DNA of 64,000 bases from Cyanobacterium aponinum PCC 10605. Lineage in GTDB: Bacteria > Cyanobacteriota > Cyanobacteriia > Cyanobacteriales > Cyanobacteriaceae. Within the stretch, counting starts at the first letter, position 1, and each line of letters opens with the position of its first letter. The notes beneath the pieces were generated by a model. It did no database searches. It had not been told where the DNA came from and saw nothing but the letters and a program-made list of their open reading frames with translations. Both the position numbers and the translations under genes were made by a program. Location of the stretch: NCBI RefSeq assembly GCF_000317675.1, contig NC_019776.1, positions 558,001-622,000 of the forward strand. Direction: 5' to 3'. Shown piece after piece: positions 9,140 to 17,703 of this stretch.

Positions 9140-9245
9140 CTTACAAATAGATAAAGAAAGAGAAAAAGAGAGAGAGGGGAAATAACTCTTAATTCTTGAT
9201 TCCCATTTCTTAATTTAAAATCTGCAATCTAAAACCTAAAACCTT
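9140..9245. repeat. Degenerate period-7 array
   Basis: An AGAGAAA/AGAGAGG purine run passes into CTTAATT, CTTGATT, CCCATTT, CTTAATT and then TGCAATC, TAAAACC, TAAAACC units, all in one 7-bp register. It is related to the interiors of the modular elements, but no family end is visible. The remainder of the 8863-9340 gap holds the NrdR boxes and AT-rich DNA without a visible gene. Confidence 0.5.
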
Positions 9246-9340
9246 TTTCGTCAAAGAACAAGATTTTAATTAAAATCCTTCAAAAATGCTAATCTGAGAG
9301 TAAGCAGAAATTATATTGAAGCAAAAATAAAACTATTGTT

Positions 9341-10237
9341 ATGTTTAATCATGGTTTAGTATGCACAGATTTTACTGATGGCTTAGATAAAATGATTCAT
9401 TTTGTCTCGGCGTTAGGGGAAGGAGGATTTAAAGAGATTACTTTTTTACATAGTGTTGCTATTTGGAATGAAGGAGAAATACCTCGCATTGACAGAGATA
9501 AAGTAGAAGAAGCGAAAAAGAAATTATCTCCTGCTTTAAACAATGTACCTGAAAATATGAAAGTCAATATCGAAGTTTTATCAGGAAATCCCTCAGATAA
9601 TATTTTGGCTACGATCAAGAAATATAACATTGATTTAGTGATTACTGGCTCACCTGTAAGTACTTCTTTAGAACAAATATTTTTCGGTTCAACAACTGCT
9701 AAACTAAGGAATAAATTGAGGATTCCGATGATGATTTTACGTCCTCAATTAATGTCCGTATATAGAAATGATGAATTTGCACTGAGATGTCGTAATCTTA
9801 ATAGTTTTTGGTTAGTGCCTTATAATCATGCACCCCATCATCGTTACATCCTCGAAAAAATTAGAGGCTATGTGGAAATAGATAAAGGTAATACTTTAAA
9901 AGAATGTCTATTTTTGTCCGTGATTGATGAAGTTTCTCGTAGTGAAATTTTGACGGAAAATAAAGTAAAAGAGGCAGAAAATAAGTTAGCTGAAATTCAA
10001 AAAAGTTTTGTGTCTTCTCCTATTAATGTTCAAACTTTAGTAAAGAGGGGTAATATTTTAGAGGAAACTTTTAAGATTGCTTTTGCTCATGACGTTAGTG
10101 CGATCGCACTTGCTGATAATCTTAAAGAAGATAGTATTTTTAATCGCCTTGTTCAATTAGCGGTTGGTAATAATGCAAATTATCTTTTAAACTGTAGTTG
10201 GTTTCCCCTTATTTACTTTCCGATGAATAAACAGTAG
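9341..10237 (+). CDS. Tandem universal stress protein (UspA-like) domains
   Basis: 298 residues arranged as two Usp-like halves. The first (about 1-132) is clear: GLVCTDFTDGLDKMIHF at the start and the nucleotide-loop pattern ITGSP...FFGSTTAKL near residues 97-118, then RIPMMILRP. The second half (about 150-295) keeps the fold pattern (KRGNILEETFKIAFAHDVSAIAL), but the G-x-S/T ATP loop is not evident. Family role: soluble ATP-binding or adaptor proteins induced by stress. The target is unknown. No operon partner; the next gene starts 279 bp downstream after a repeat array. Confidence 0.8.
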   Translation: MFNHGLVCTDFTDGLDKMIHFVSALGEGGFKEITFLHSVAIWNEGEIPRIDRDKVEEAKKKLSPALNNVPENMKVNIEVLSGNPSDNILATIKKYNIDLVITGSPVSTSLEQIFFGSTTAKLRNKLRIPMMILRPQLMSVYRNDEFALRCRNLNSFWLVPYNHAPHHRYILEKIRGYVEIDKGNTLKECLFLSVIDEVSRSEILTENKVKEAENKLAEIQKSFVSSPINVQTLVKRGNILEETFKIAFAHDVSAIALADNLKEDSIFNRLVQLAVGNNANYLLNCSWFPLIYFPMNKQ

Positions 10238-10299
10238 GATTAAGCTGTTCTGCTCGATAGTTTTGTTTATTTGTGAGGGTAAACAGCGAATGGGTAAGA

Positions 10300-10445
10300 G
10301 GTAAAGATGAATAGTGAATAATTAATAATTAATAATTAATAATTCCGAACACTCATTACTCATTACTCGTTACTTATTACTTTCTCCAACACCTGCAACC
10401 GTCAAACCTGACACCTACCCTTGTCAGATATTCTTATGCTGAAAT
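10300..10445 (-). repeat. Period-7 array with a decayed family end
   Basis: Read in 7-bp steps the array goes GTGAATA, ATTAATA (x3), ATTCCGA, ACACTCA, TTACTCA, TTACTCG, TTACTTA, then CTCCAAC, ACCTGCA, ACCGTCA, AACCTGA, CACCTAC. It ends in TCAGATATTCTTATGCTGAAA, a decayed minus-strand copy of the CTCAGTTCGGTTTAAGAATA end. The register is kept for more than 100 bp. Confidence 0.7.
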
Positions 10446-10516
10446 GGGGTTAAATATCGCTTTAGAAAAGAGTTAGAGGGTCAAAAATATATTTAGATTC
10501 AGTCAATTACAACAAG

Positions 10517-11473
10517 ATGGATTTATCATTAGTCATTCCTATTTATAACGAAGCGGAAAATATTCCTCTACTCATTAATGCCATTACTAAAAGTTTAAAT
10601 AATACAAACCTAGTTTATGAAATCATTTGTGTTGATGATGGTTCTCAAGATGGTTCAACCGAAGTATTAAAAAATATTCTAATGACTACCTCCTGTCTTA
10701 AAGCAATTGTACTAAGACGTAATTACGGGCAAACCCCAGCTATGGCGGCAGGTTTTGAAAATGCGAGAGGTAATGTCATTATTACTCTTGATGGAGATTT
10801 ACAAAATGATCCCACCGATATACCCTTATTATTACAAAAATTGGAAGAAGGCTACGATTTAGTTAGTGGTTGGCGTAAAAATCGTCAAGATGATGCTCTT
10901 ACTCGCCTTTTACCCTCAAAAATCGCTAACTGGATTATCGGCAAAATTACGGGGGTAAAGTTACATGACTATGGTTGTTCTCTCAAAGCATATCGTAAAG
11001 AATTAATTGCTGATATGAACTTATACGGAGAGTTGCACCGTTTCTTACCAGCCTTAGCATATATTGAAGGGGCAAAAATTACGGAAATTCCTGTAAATCA
11101 TCATCCTCGCCGTTTTGGTAAGAGTAAGTATGGACTTGGACGCACTTTTCGAGTAATTATGGATTTACTCACTGTCTTTTTTATCAAAAAATTTCTCACT
11201 CGCCCCATGCACGTTTTTGGGTTTTTTGGCTTAATTTCCATGATATTAGGCTTTTTTATTGGCATTTATCTTTCTTTTCTGAAATTGGGCTTAGGAAGGA
11301 GTATAGGCGATCGCCCCTTGTTAATTTTATGTGTATTATTAATTTTAACGGGAGTTCAACTATTTTCTTTTGGCTTACTAGGGGAATTACTCATGCGTAC
11401 TTATCATGAATCCCAAAAACGCCCCATCTATCGTATTCGAGACATTTATTTTAATAGTGGCAATCAAAAATAA
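10517..11473 (+). CDS. Membrane-anchored family 2 glycosyltransferase (DPM1/GtrB-like)
   Basis: 318 residues. The GT-A domain (about 1-225) starts SLVIPIYNEAENIP, with the nucleotide-sugar loop VDDGSQDGS and a metal-binding DGD in ITLDGDLQNDP. Two C-terminal membrane helices (about 232-257 and 266-292) match the polyprenyl-phosphate hexose synthase group. Likely role: moving a sugar from a nucleotide sugar to polyprenyl phosphate at the membrane for polysaccharide or glycolipid assembly. Donor and acceptor cannot be read. It lies 72 bp before the GAF pseudo-kinase on the same strand, so co-transcription is possible. Confidence 0.85.
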   Translation: MDLSLVIPIYNEAENIPLLINAITKSLNNTNLVYEIICVDDGSQDGSTEVLKNILMTTSCLKAIVLRRNYGQTPAMAAGFENARGNVIITLDGDLQNDPTDIPLLLQKLEEGYDLVSGWRKNRQDDALTRLLPSKIANWIIGKITGVKLHDYGCSLKAYRKELIADMNLYGELHRFLPALAYIEGAKITEIPVNHHPRRFGKSKYGLGRTFRVIMDLLTVFFIKKFLTRPMHVFGFFGLISMILGFFIGIYLSFLKLGLGRSIGDRPLLILCVLLILTGVQLFSFGLLGELLMRTYHESQKRPIYRIRDIYFNSGNQK

Positions 11474-11545
11474 TCAATCAAAATAAACAAATCTATAGGC
11501 TCGGAAAACACTATACTTAAAGATATAGTTGATCTAATAAAACGG

Positions 11546-12970
11546 ATGAGCAGACCTTTATTTTGTCATTGGCAGAAAGATATAGCCCCAGAAATTGAAA
11601 ACAAACGGAAAGATGCGATCGCAGCCTTGGGATTAGACTTAGAAAAAACGATACCTGTATTCGATGAAGCAACCCAAACCGCCGCCGATTCCCTGAATGT
11701 GCCTATTTGTTGCCTAGGAATCTTAATAGAAGAAGAATATAAAATGAAATCCGCCTATGGATTATCCCATTTAGGATTAATGAATGATTTAGCTATATCT
11801 CGAAAAATCCCTCGTCAAGATGCCTTTGCCACTTATGTCATAGATAGTAGCAATTATTTAACAATAAACAATACATTAACAGACTCATTTTTTAGCTACT
11901 CGTTACTAGCTAGTCAATATGGTATCGTTGCTTATTTAGGAGTTCCACTAATTACAGAGACAGGAGAATGTATTGGTTGCTTGGAAATTATAGATACCAA
12001 ACCCCGACAATTTATCCAAACAGAAATTAATTTTTTAATGATTACTGCCCGTTGGTGTTTAGCAGAATATGAACGTAGCATAATCAAAAATTCACTACAT
12101 CTAAACTTCGATAAAAAAGAGACGAAAAATAAAAGTCAGAAAGATTTTCCAGAAACAGAATGTACATCATCAACCGACGAGTTAGCTATCAAGCCTACTC
12201 CTAACTCAGAAAAATATATCAGAGAGCTAAGTTTTCAACTGCTCAACCAACTTATTCAAAAATTGTCAATTCCCCTCACATCGATTATAGGAATGTCCAG
12301 TGTGCTAAAACAAGGAATTTATGGACAACTTAACAGCAAACAAGCAGAGTATTTACAAATCATCCATGATAGCGGACAAGAGATGAGTATTCTTGTAGAT
12401 GAAATTGCAAAACTAGGCAACGTTAAAAGTGAAGTCAATTTAGAGTATGTACCAGTGGACTTAGAAAACCTTGGAACTCAGGTACTTCAAAGTTTAGAAT
12501 CATCTGCACAAAATAAAGAGCATACTCTTCGATTATCCATTGAACCGGGTAAAAAAATATGGAATTTAGATCGGGAAAAAGCAAAAAAAACCCTTTATTA
12601 TTTAGTCAATACCATTATTGAGGGTTCAAGAAGCGGAGGGGAAATTCATTTACATATTTCCCATCGAGGAGACATCCTAAAGATTAGCTGTCGAGTTAAT
12701 CATCCTTGGTTAGGGGAGGGAATCTCCTTAGAAAAAATTGGTCTTTATGAAGAAGTTTTGAATAATAAAGAATTGAGTTCTAATTTAATCGGAGATGAAG
12801 ATCGTTTAAATCCAGAAAATACTAACTTAAGTAACTTAGACTATGATTTAGTCTGTTTATCTTTTAGTGCCTATTTAGCCAATTTACAAGGGGGTAGTAT
12901 ATATTTACAGGGTTCAGTAGAGTCTGGTTATCGCTTTATTTTATCTCTGCCTATTTCTCCTATGGATTGA
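11546..12970 (+). CDS. GAF-domain histidine kinase-like protein lacking the phospho-acceptor His
   Basis: 474 residues: GAF domain at about 35-175, a linker rich in charged residues, a HisKA-like helix pair at about 228-300, and a divergent ATPase-like region to the end. The H-box position reads LIQKLSIPLTSIIG, where kinases have a histidine (LSHELRTPL), so the phospho-acceptor is replaced by Gln. The ATPase part has no convincing DxGxG box, and the N-box is poor (LYYLVNTIIEGSRSGG). It probably binds a ligand or partner and acts as a pseudo-kinase. A cytoplasmic location is likely, since no membrane segment is seen. Confidence 0.75.
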   Translation: MSRPLFCHWQKDIAPEIENKRKDAIAALGLDLEKTIPVFDEATQTAADSLNVPICCLGILIEEEYKMKSAYGLSHLGLMNDLAISRKIPRQDAFATYVIDSSNYLTINNTLTDSFFSYSLLASQYGIVAYLGVPLITETGECIGCLEIIDTKPRQFIQTEINFLMITARWCLAEYERSIIKNSLHLNFDKKETKNKSQKDFPETECTSSTDELAIKPTPNSEKYIRELSFQLLNQLIQKLSIPLTSIIGMSSVLKQGIYGQLNSKQAEYLQIIHDSGQEMSILVDEIAKLGNVKSEVNLEYVPVDLENLGTQVLQSLESSAQNKEHTLRLSIEPGKKIWNLDREKAKKTLYYLVNTIIEGSRSGGEIHLHISHRGDILKISCRVNHPWLGEGISLEKIGLYEEVLNNKELSSNLIGDEDRLNPENTNLSNLDYDLVCLSFSAYLANLQGGSIYLQGSVESGYRFILSLPISPMD

Positions 12971-12993
12971 ATTATAAATAAATTTAATTAAAA

Positions 12994-13015
12994 AGCTCCC
13001 CATAGGTGAGGAGCT
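12994..13015 (-). terminator. Hairpin terminator facing the tnpB region
   Basis: AGCTCC (12994-12999) pairs with GGAGCT (13010-13015) around a 10-base loop. Read on the minus strand the stem is followed by TTTTTAATT, so it suits transcripts coming leftward from the tnpB remnants. On the plus strand it lacks a U-run but lies 24 bp past the pseudo-kinase stop. Confidence 0.6.
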
Positions 13016-13020
13016 ACTTG

Positions 13021-13047
13021 AGTAATAAGTAATAAGTAATAAGTAAT
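13021..13047 (+). repeat. Short AGTAATA tandem repeat
   Basis: Three to four copies of the heptamer AGTAATA in a row, the unit also found at 10370, 43560, 50370 and 60560 inside larger arrays. Confidence 0.7.
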
Positions 13048-13112
13048 ATTGCTTGACATTATAACAAAGTCCTAAAAGATATTGCAACCTTCACTCCGAA
13101 GGCAAGGATTGA

Positions 13113-13238
13113 TTATACTTGCGCTGACAGGATTGATCCAATCAAAGTAGAGGTATATTTTCCCCAAGTATGAGTTTCTGCTTGCCCAACGGCATTTAAT
13201 CCCCTTTGCAAAATTACCAATCCAGCATTTATGTCTCT
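13113..13238 (-). pseudogene. C-terminal relic of a second tnpB
   Basis: On the minus strand, 41 codons from 13238 followed by TAA at 13113-13115 read RDINAGLVILQRGLNAVGQAE and onwards. This resembles TnpB C-termini from the third RuvC aspartate onward (compare HDRDINAAINI in the neighbouring tnpB). The upstream five-sixths of the gene is missing. The relic begins right where the longer tnpB's downstream end stops, so one element seems to have landed in another. Confidence 0.65.
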
Positions 13239-13285
13239 ATATGTGAACTACCCAAGACCGAATCGAAGATTACGGTGTGGGCTTC

Positions 13286-14511
13286 CTACCCAACAGATAG
13301 CGGTGTAGTGGATTTCTTACGTCCTCCTCTACCACGTCTTACATCTGGGCAATAGGCTTTATCCCCCGTTCCAGAGGTGAGGGGCTGTGTGCGGAATTTA
13401 TTTCCGCTCCTTGTAAGCCCCGTCTTTAATATTCGTAGTCCTTCATCTCGGATGTTAATTGCCGCATTTATATCCCTGTCATGCTTTGTCTTACATTTTG
13501 GACATTCCCAATGTCTTATGTCCAAAGGCAAACTATCTACTCTCTTAAGGCATACATGACAAGTTTTAGAACTGGGGAAAAATCTATCTACTTCCATATA
13601 TGTTTTTCCTTCTTGTTCCGCTTTATATTTAAGCATGGTACAAAATTGCCCCCAACCTACCTGTTGAATAGCTTTGGCTAGGCAATGATTTTTTATCATA
13701 CCTTTAACATTGAGGTCTTCTAGCACTATAACTTGGTTTTCGTTTACTATCCTACGAGATAGTTTGTGTAGAAAATCCTCACGGCAATTAGTAATTTTTT
13801 TATGTACTTTAGCAACTTTTAATCTTGCTTTATTTCGATTATTTGACCCTTTTTGTTTACGGGATAATTGTTGCTGTTTTCTCTTTAAGTTAACTTCATG
13901 TTTTTTAATATTTTTGGGTTATCAAACTTACTCCCATCACTGGTAATAGCAAAATGATTTAATCCCAAATCAATTCCTATAGCTTTACCTTCAGAGCTTA
14001 CTTTTGGTTTATCTTTACCATCATCAACCAAGACAGAGGCATAATATTGATTACAACAATTCTTGGTAATAGTTACGGTTTTAATTTTTCCATCAATAGG
14101 ACGGTGAATTTTTGCATAAACCAAACCAATTTTAGGAACATTAAGACAGTCGCCTTTAATACTGACATTACTAGGGTATTGTAAAGACTGCTTACCATGT
14201 TTGCTTTTAAAATTAGGATACTTTGCTCTTTTTTCAAAGAAATTATTAAAGGCTACTCCAAGATTTAAACAAACCTGTTGTAAGCACTGAGAGTAAGTTT
14301 CAGACAACCAAGAAGTTTCCTCCTGTTTTTTTAGCTCAGGGATTAACTTCTTAACATCGTAACCTGATAAACCTTTACCTGTCTGTTTATAAGTCTCATT
14401 CATTAAATTCAAAAAATGATTCCAAAGCCATCTACAACTACCAAAGGCTTTTGCCAGTGCTAGTTTTTGAGATGAATCTGGATAAATTCTGATTTTAATG
14501 ACTTTTAACAT
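13286..14511 (-). pseudogene. tnpB: Frameshifted IS200/IS605-family tnpB (OrfB)
   Basis: The N-terminal part (14511-13885, 208 codons) starts MLKVIKIRIYPDSSQ and carries the first RuvC aspartate at residue 181 (IGIDLGLNHFAI). It then runs into a stop. The reading continues one frame over: HEVNLKRKQQQLSRKQKG, then VLEDLNVKGM with the RuvC glutamate, a zinc finger CHVC...CPKC, and HDRDINAAINI with the last aspartate, ending at 13286. One extra A in the six-base run at 13901-13906 would join both parts into a full-length protein, so this is a one-base deletion or a sequencing error. TnpB is an RNA-guided nuclease of IS605-type elements. No tnpA is present. Confidence 0.88.
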
Positions 14512-14596
14512 TAAGTTAGAGCAAACGAGGTTTGATATAATTTATGTTAACACAAATTCGAGGAAATGTGGAATCCTTCGGATATTTTTTTTGTTG

Positions 14597-14662
14597 GGCG
14601 ATTCATCCCACGCCTATTTGATGTATTTTTTTAGTCGAAAATTAGGCGTGAGGCTTCTCGCC
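14597..14662 (-). repeat. Hairpin resembling a tnpB-element end
   Basis: GGCGA...CACGCCTA (14597-14616) is complementary to TAGGCGTG...TCGCC (14643-14662), giving 8 bp and 5 bp stems with an internal loop. The minus-strand text (GCGAGAAGCCTCACGCC ... GGCGTGGGATGAATCGCC) resembles right-end hairpins that follow cyanobacterial tnpB genes, from memory. It lies 86 bp before the tnpB start, so it may be the leftover of a third element end. Confidence 0.45.
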
Positions 14663-14768
14663 AATTAAGCTAAACTCAGTCCCAATCTTGTTTTTTGATT
14701 CAGTTTTAGTCTAAAATAATTATTAACTCAAGCAAAATAGACAATAAACAAGTCATTTTAGCTTTTTT

Positions 14769-14841
<73 letters not shown>

Positions 14842-14923
14842 GTAAACCAGTGTTGAATAATAGTTAATCTTTCATCATTACACAGATTAATAAATTAAGT
14901 TCAAAAATAATCTCTTATGGAAG

Positions 14924-14953
14924 TTGGCAATTTTTTAACAAAAGTGTTATAAT
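14924..14953 (+). promoter_or_regulatory. Sigma-70-type promoter of tRNA-Ser
   Basis: TTGGCA (14924-14929) and a perfect TATAAT (14948-14953) are separated by 18 bp. They place a start site near 14960, just before the mature tRNA at 14972. Confidence 0.7.
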
Positions 14954-14971
14954 TAGTAGATGTGTCATCTT

Positions 14972-15058
14972 GGAGAGGTGGCCGAGTGGTTGAAGGCGCA
15001 GCACTGGAAATGCTGTTTGGGGGTAACTTCAACGAGGGTTCGAATCCCTCCCTCTCCG
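14972..15058 (+). tRNA. tRNA-Ser (anticodon GGA)
   Basis: 87 bases with the long variable arm of class II tRNAs. Acceptor GGAGAGG pairs with CCTCTCC, discriminator G. Anticodon stem CAGCA/TGCTG encloses CTGGAAA, giving anticodon GGA for UCC/UCU codons. T-arm GGTTCGAATCC. CCA is not encoded. A clear promoter lies directly upstream. Confidence 0.97.
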
Positions 15059-15247
15059 TTAAGAGAAATAAGTAAAAATATTTTTTAGTTTAAATATTAG
15101 CTTTGTTGCTGTTTGCTAAAGTGTGTCTATTTCAGCAATGTAGGGTGAGGCATACTTCATAACCTCACAATGTGTTTTGCTAGGAAGATAATTAAAACTT
15201 TTGTCTATTGCTTCCCCTCACCACAGAAAGCAATTTTTCGGCAAAGT

Positions 15248-16975
15248 CTAATTGTCAAATTGTTGGCTGTAAAAGTCTGCGTATCGTCCTTTTAGGTTGA
15301 TTAGTTCTTCATGAGTCCCTGATTCTACTATTTTACCTTTATCTAAAACTAAGATACGAGTTGCCTGTCTGACAGTAGCTAGACGATGAGCAATAACAAA
15401 CACCGTGCGTTCAGTCATAATTCTTTCTAATGCTTGTTGTACTAATACTTCTGATTCTGAATCTAGGGCAGATGTCGCTTCATCGAGGATTAATATTTTT
15501 GGTTCAAAATAAATAGCTCGTGCGATCGCAATTCGCTGTCTTTGCCCTCCGGAAAGGCTTACACCTCTTTCTCCTACATAGCTATAGTAACCCTGACTTA
15601 AATCAGAGATAAATTCATGGGCATTGGCTATTTTTGCGGCTTTTTCTACTACTTGTATATCAAAATTTTTTTCTCCAAAAGCGATATTTTCTGCTATAGT
15701 TCCTGAAAATAAATTTGTTTCTTGAGGCACAATTCCAATTTGTTTTCTCAGACTTTTTAAAGTGACATTTTTGATATTAATATTATCAATTAAAATTTCT
15801 CCTTCTGTCACGTCGTAAAAACGGGGAAGTAAATTAACTAAAGTGCTTTTTCCTGCTCCTGATGACCCTACAAGGGCAATTATTTCTCCTTTCTTTGCTA
15901 TTAAATTAATTTTTTCTAATACTTTTTGTTCCTCATTATAAGTAAAAGAAACATCTTTATATTCTACTAATCCTTGAATATTCTTAAGTGCGATCGCATC
16001 TTTTTTTTCAGTAACTAAAGGAGGAATATTTAACAACTCAAACACTCTTTCAACAGAAGCCTCTCCTTGCTTAAATTCATTATAATTATTCGTAGTAATA
16101 GAAATAGGATCAATTAGTAAAGCAACCGCAGTAATATAACTAATAAAGTCCGCCCCAGTAAGATTATTAAGATAAATTTGCCATCCTCCTAAAAACAGAA
16201 GAAAAATAATACTCATTGCTTCTAAAAATCCAACTACCACAAACTGTAAAGCTTTAGTTTTTTCGGCGGCGAATCTTGCCCTTCTATTATTTTCTGCTTC
16301 TAAAACAAAGCGATTAATTTCATACTCTTCAGCAGTATATGCTTGAACTAATCTAATACCTGAAAAAACTTCAGTAATCAATGCGGATAGATTAGAAACT
16401 TTATTTTGGCTTTTTCGAGTTAAATTTAATAGTTTATTTCCAAACCAAGTTACTAAAAATGCCATTAGTGGAGCAACAATAAAAGTAGCAATGGTCAACT
16501 GCCAATTAACATAAACCATATAGCCTAAAACGACAATTAATTGTAGAATACTTGGTATAAATTGGTGAAATATTTTATTAATAACTTCTCCGATGCGATC
16601 GACATCTTCCGTTAAACGATAGGCTAAATCCCCTGTTTTTGCTACTTGAAAATAGTTTAAACTTAGGGTTTGTAAATGACTATAAACTAATCTGCGTAAA
16701 TCGAGGGTAATTTTTAGAGCCGCTTTTGCCATAAAAGTATCTTGCCCATATTGGGCGAAACCTCGCAATAAAAAAACAATTGCGGCAACCCCTGCCAAAG
16801 AAATTATCGAAGTTAAATCTCCTTTACCCACATAACCGCCAATACGCCCAGCTAACCATGCTAAGATAGGCCAAAATATGGTAAAAAAAATTGTGCATCC
16901 CATAGCAATGGAAATGGTTTTTCCTTCTTTACGAATATAAGGAATAAGTAATTTATAACTAGATTGAGAAAACAA
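15248..16975 (-). CDS. ABC exporter half-transporter (MsbA/lipid A-type family)
   Basis: 575 residues with a fused membrane domain (about 1-310, six helices expected) and ATPase domain (about 335-575). Walker A GSSGAGKST, signature VSLSGGQRQR, Walker B ILILDEATSALD and the IAHRLAT switch are all present. It would form a homodimer in the plasma membrane; the cargo could be lipid, peptide or drug and cannot be told. No ATG precedes the conserved N-terminus: the frame begins at TTG 16975 (LFSQSSYKLL), and the first ATG falls about 25 codons in, inside the membrane domain, so a TTG start is most likely. Confidence 0.9.
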   Translation of the reverse strand: MFSQSSYKLLIPYIRKEGKTISIAMGCTIFFTIFWPILAWLAGRIGGYVGKGDLTSIISLAGVAAIVFLLRGFAQYGQDTFMAKAALKITLDLRRLVYSHLQTLSLNYFQVAKTGDLAYRLTEDVDRIGEVINKIFHQFIPSILQLIVVLGYMVYVNWQLTIATFIVAPLMAFLVTWFGNKLLNLTRKSQNKVSNLSALITEVFSGIRLVQAYTAEEYEINRFVLEAENNRRARFAAEKTKALQFVVVGFLEAMSIIFLLFLGGWQIYLNNLTGADFISYITAVALLIDPISITTNNYNEFKQGEASVERVFELLNIPPLVTEKKDAIALKNIQGLVEYKDVSFTYNEEQKVLEKINLIAKKGEIIALVGSSGAGKSTLVNLLPRFYDVTEGEILIDNINIKNVTLKSLRKQIGIVPQETNLFSGTIAENIAFGEKNFDIQVVEKAAKIANAHEFISDLSQGYYSYVGERGVSLSGGQRQRIAIARAIYFEPKILILDEATSALDSESEVLVQQALERIMTERTVFVIAHRLATVRQATRILVLDKGKIVESGTHEELINLKGRYADFYSQQFDN

Positions 16976-17077
16976 AATTAAATATAGATAAATTAATATA
17001 TTGACTGTTATGCAGTTTAGCGGAAAAAGGTAACAATCCCAATATCTACTCAGTTAGACAATGAAAGTGTTGGGGTG

Positions 17078-17185
17078 AACCTGAGTTTGGGATAAATTTT
17101 CATTTGTGAGTAATGGCGAAAAGGTTAAGGGGCAAAGGGCAAACCTCTCTGTGTCTCCCCTTAAAAGAAACCCCCCTTACAGTAA
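17078..17185 (-). repeat. Partial modular element, inverted
   Basis: ACCTGAGTTTGGGATAAATT at about 17079 and then TTTTCATTTGTGAGTAATGGCG is the reverse complement of the CATTCATAGATGAAAATTTATC end type. GGCAAAG heptamers follow. No opposite end was found before 17197. Confidence 0.6.
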
Positions 17186-17196
17186 AATAGCCATAT

Positions 17197-17595
17197 CTAT
17201 TCATTAAAAAGTGTTTTTAAATAGCTAGGAATAAATTGTGATTCTCTTGTTTCTGGATTGATACAAATATGTCTAGTAACAGCTTTTGCAATTAGGTTTT
17301 TATCTTTTTCTACCAAATAATTAACATCAAAAACTTTATCACTAATAGGATTTACTTGACATTGAATATTAATCAAATCACCACAAAATAAAGGTTTAAA
17401 AAAATCGATTTCTGCGTGAATAATGGGAATTGCTAATTGCTTATCTGTAAAAAAATTACTTAAATTTATGCCTAAACTTAATAAAACTTCCTCATAAGCC
17501 TCATGACAAATTGACAGTAAATTGGAAAAATAAACTACTCCGGCTGAGTCTGTATCTGCAAAATGAATTTTTCTGGAATAAATAAAATTACTCAT
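17197..17595 (-). CDS. 1,4-dihydroxy-2-naphthoyl-CoA hydrolase (hotdog thioesterase)
   Basis: 132 residues of the 4-hydroxybenzoyl-CoA thioesterase type. The catalytic aspartate motif HFADTDSAGVVYFSN has Asp16 in the position expected for cyanobacterial DHNA-CoA thioesterases such as Slr0204. Role: releases DHNA from its CoA ester in phylloquinone synthesis, the quinone at the A1 site of photosystem I. The assignment is strengthened by menA (22604) and an isochorismate synthase (24018) close by. A general acyl-CoA thioesterase is the alternative. Confidence 0.85.
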   Translation of the reverse strand: MSNFIYSRKIHFADTDSAGVVYFSNLLSICHEAYEEVLLSLGINLSNFFTDKQLAIPIIHAEIDFFKPLFCGDLINIQCQVNPISDKVFDVNYLVEKDKNLIAKAVTRHICINPETRESQFIPSYLKTLFNE

Positions 17596-17703
17596 TATTT
17601 TTTATACTTATATAACATAAAAGTATTTTAATCTTTACTGCATAAATTACCCATTTGCCACTGATATATAAATAGAACATAGTTAGGTAAACAATTTATC
17701 ACC

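Noticed and set aside
10300-10445. A CRISPR array, suggested by regular short repeats.
   Set aside because: Units are 7 bp without unique spacers, and no cas gene is in the window.
13377-13946. Plus-strand open frames across the tnpB remnants.
   Set aside because: They are antisense to conserved TnpB residues such as the zinc finger; no independent signal.
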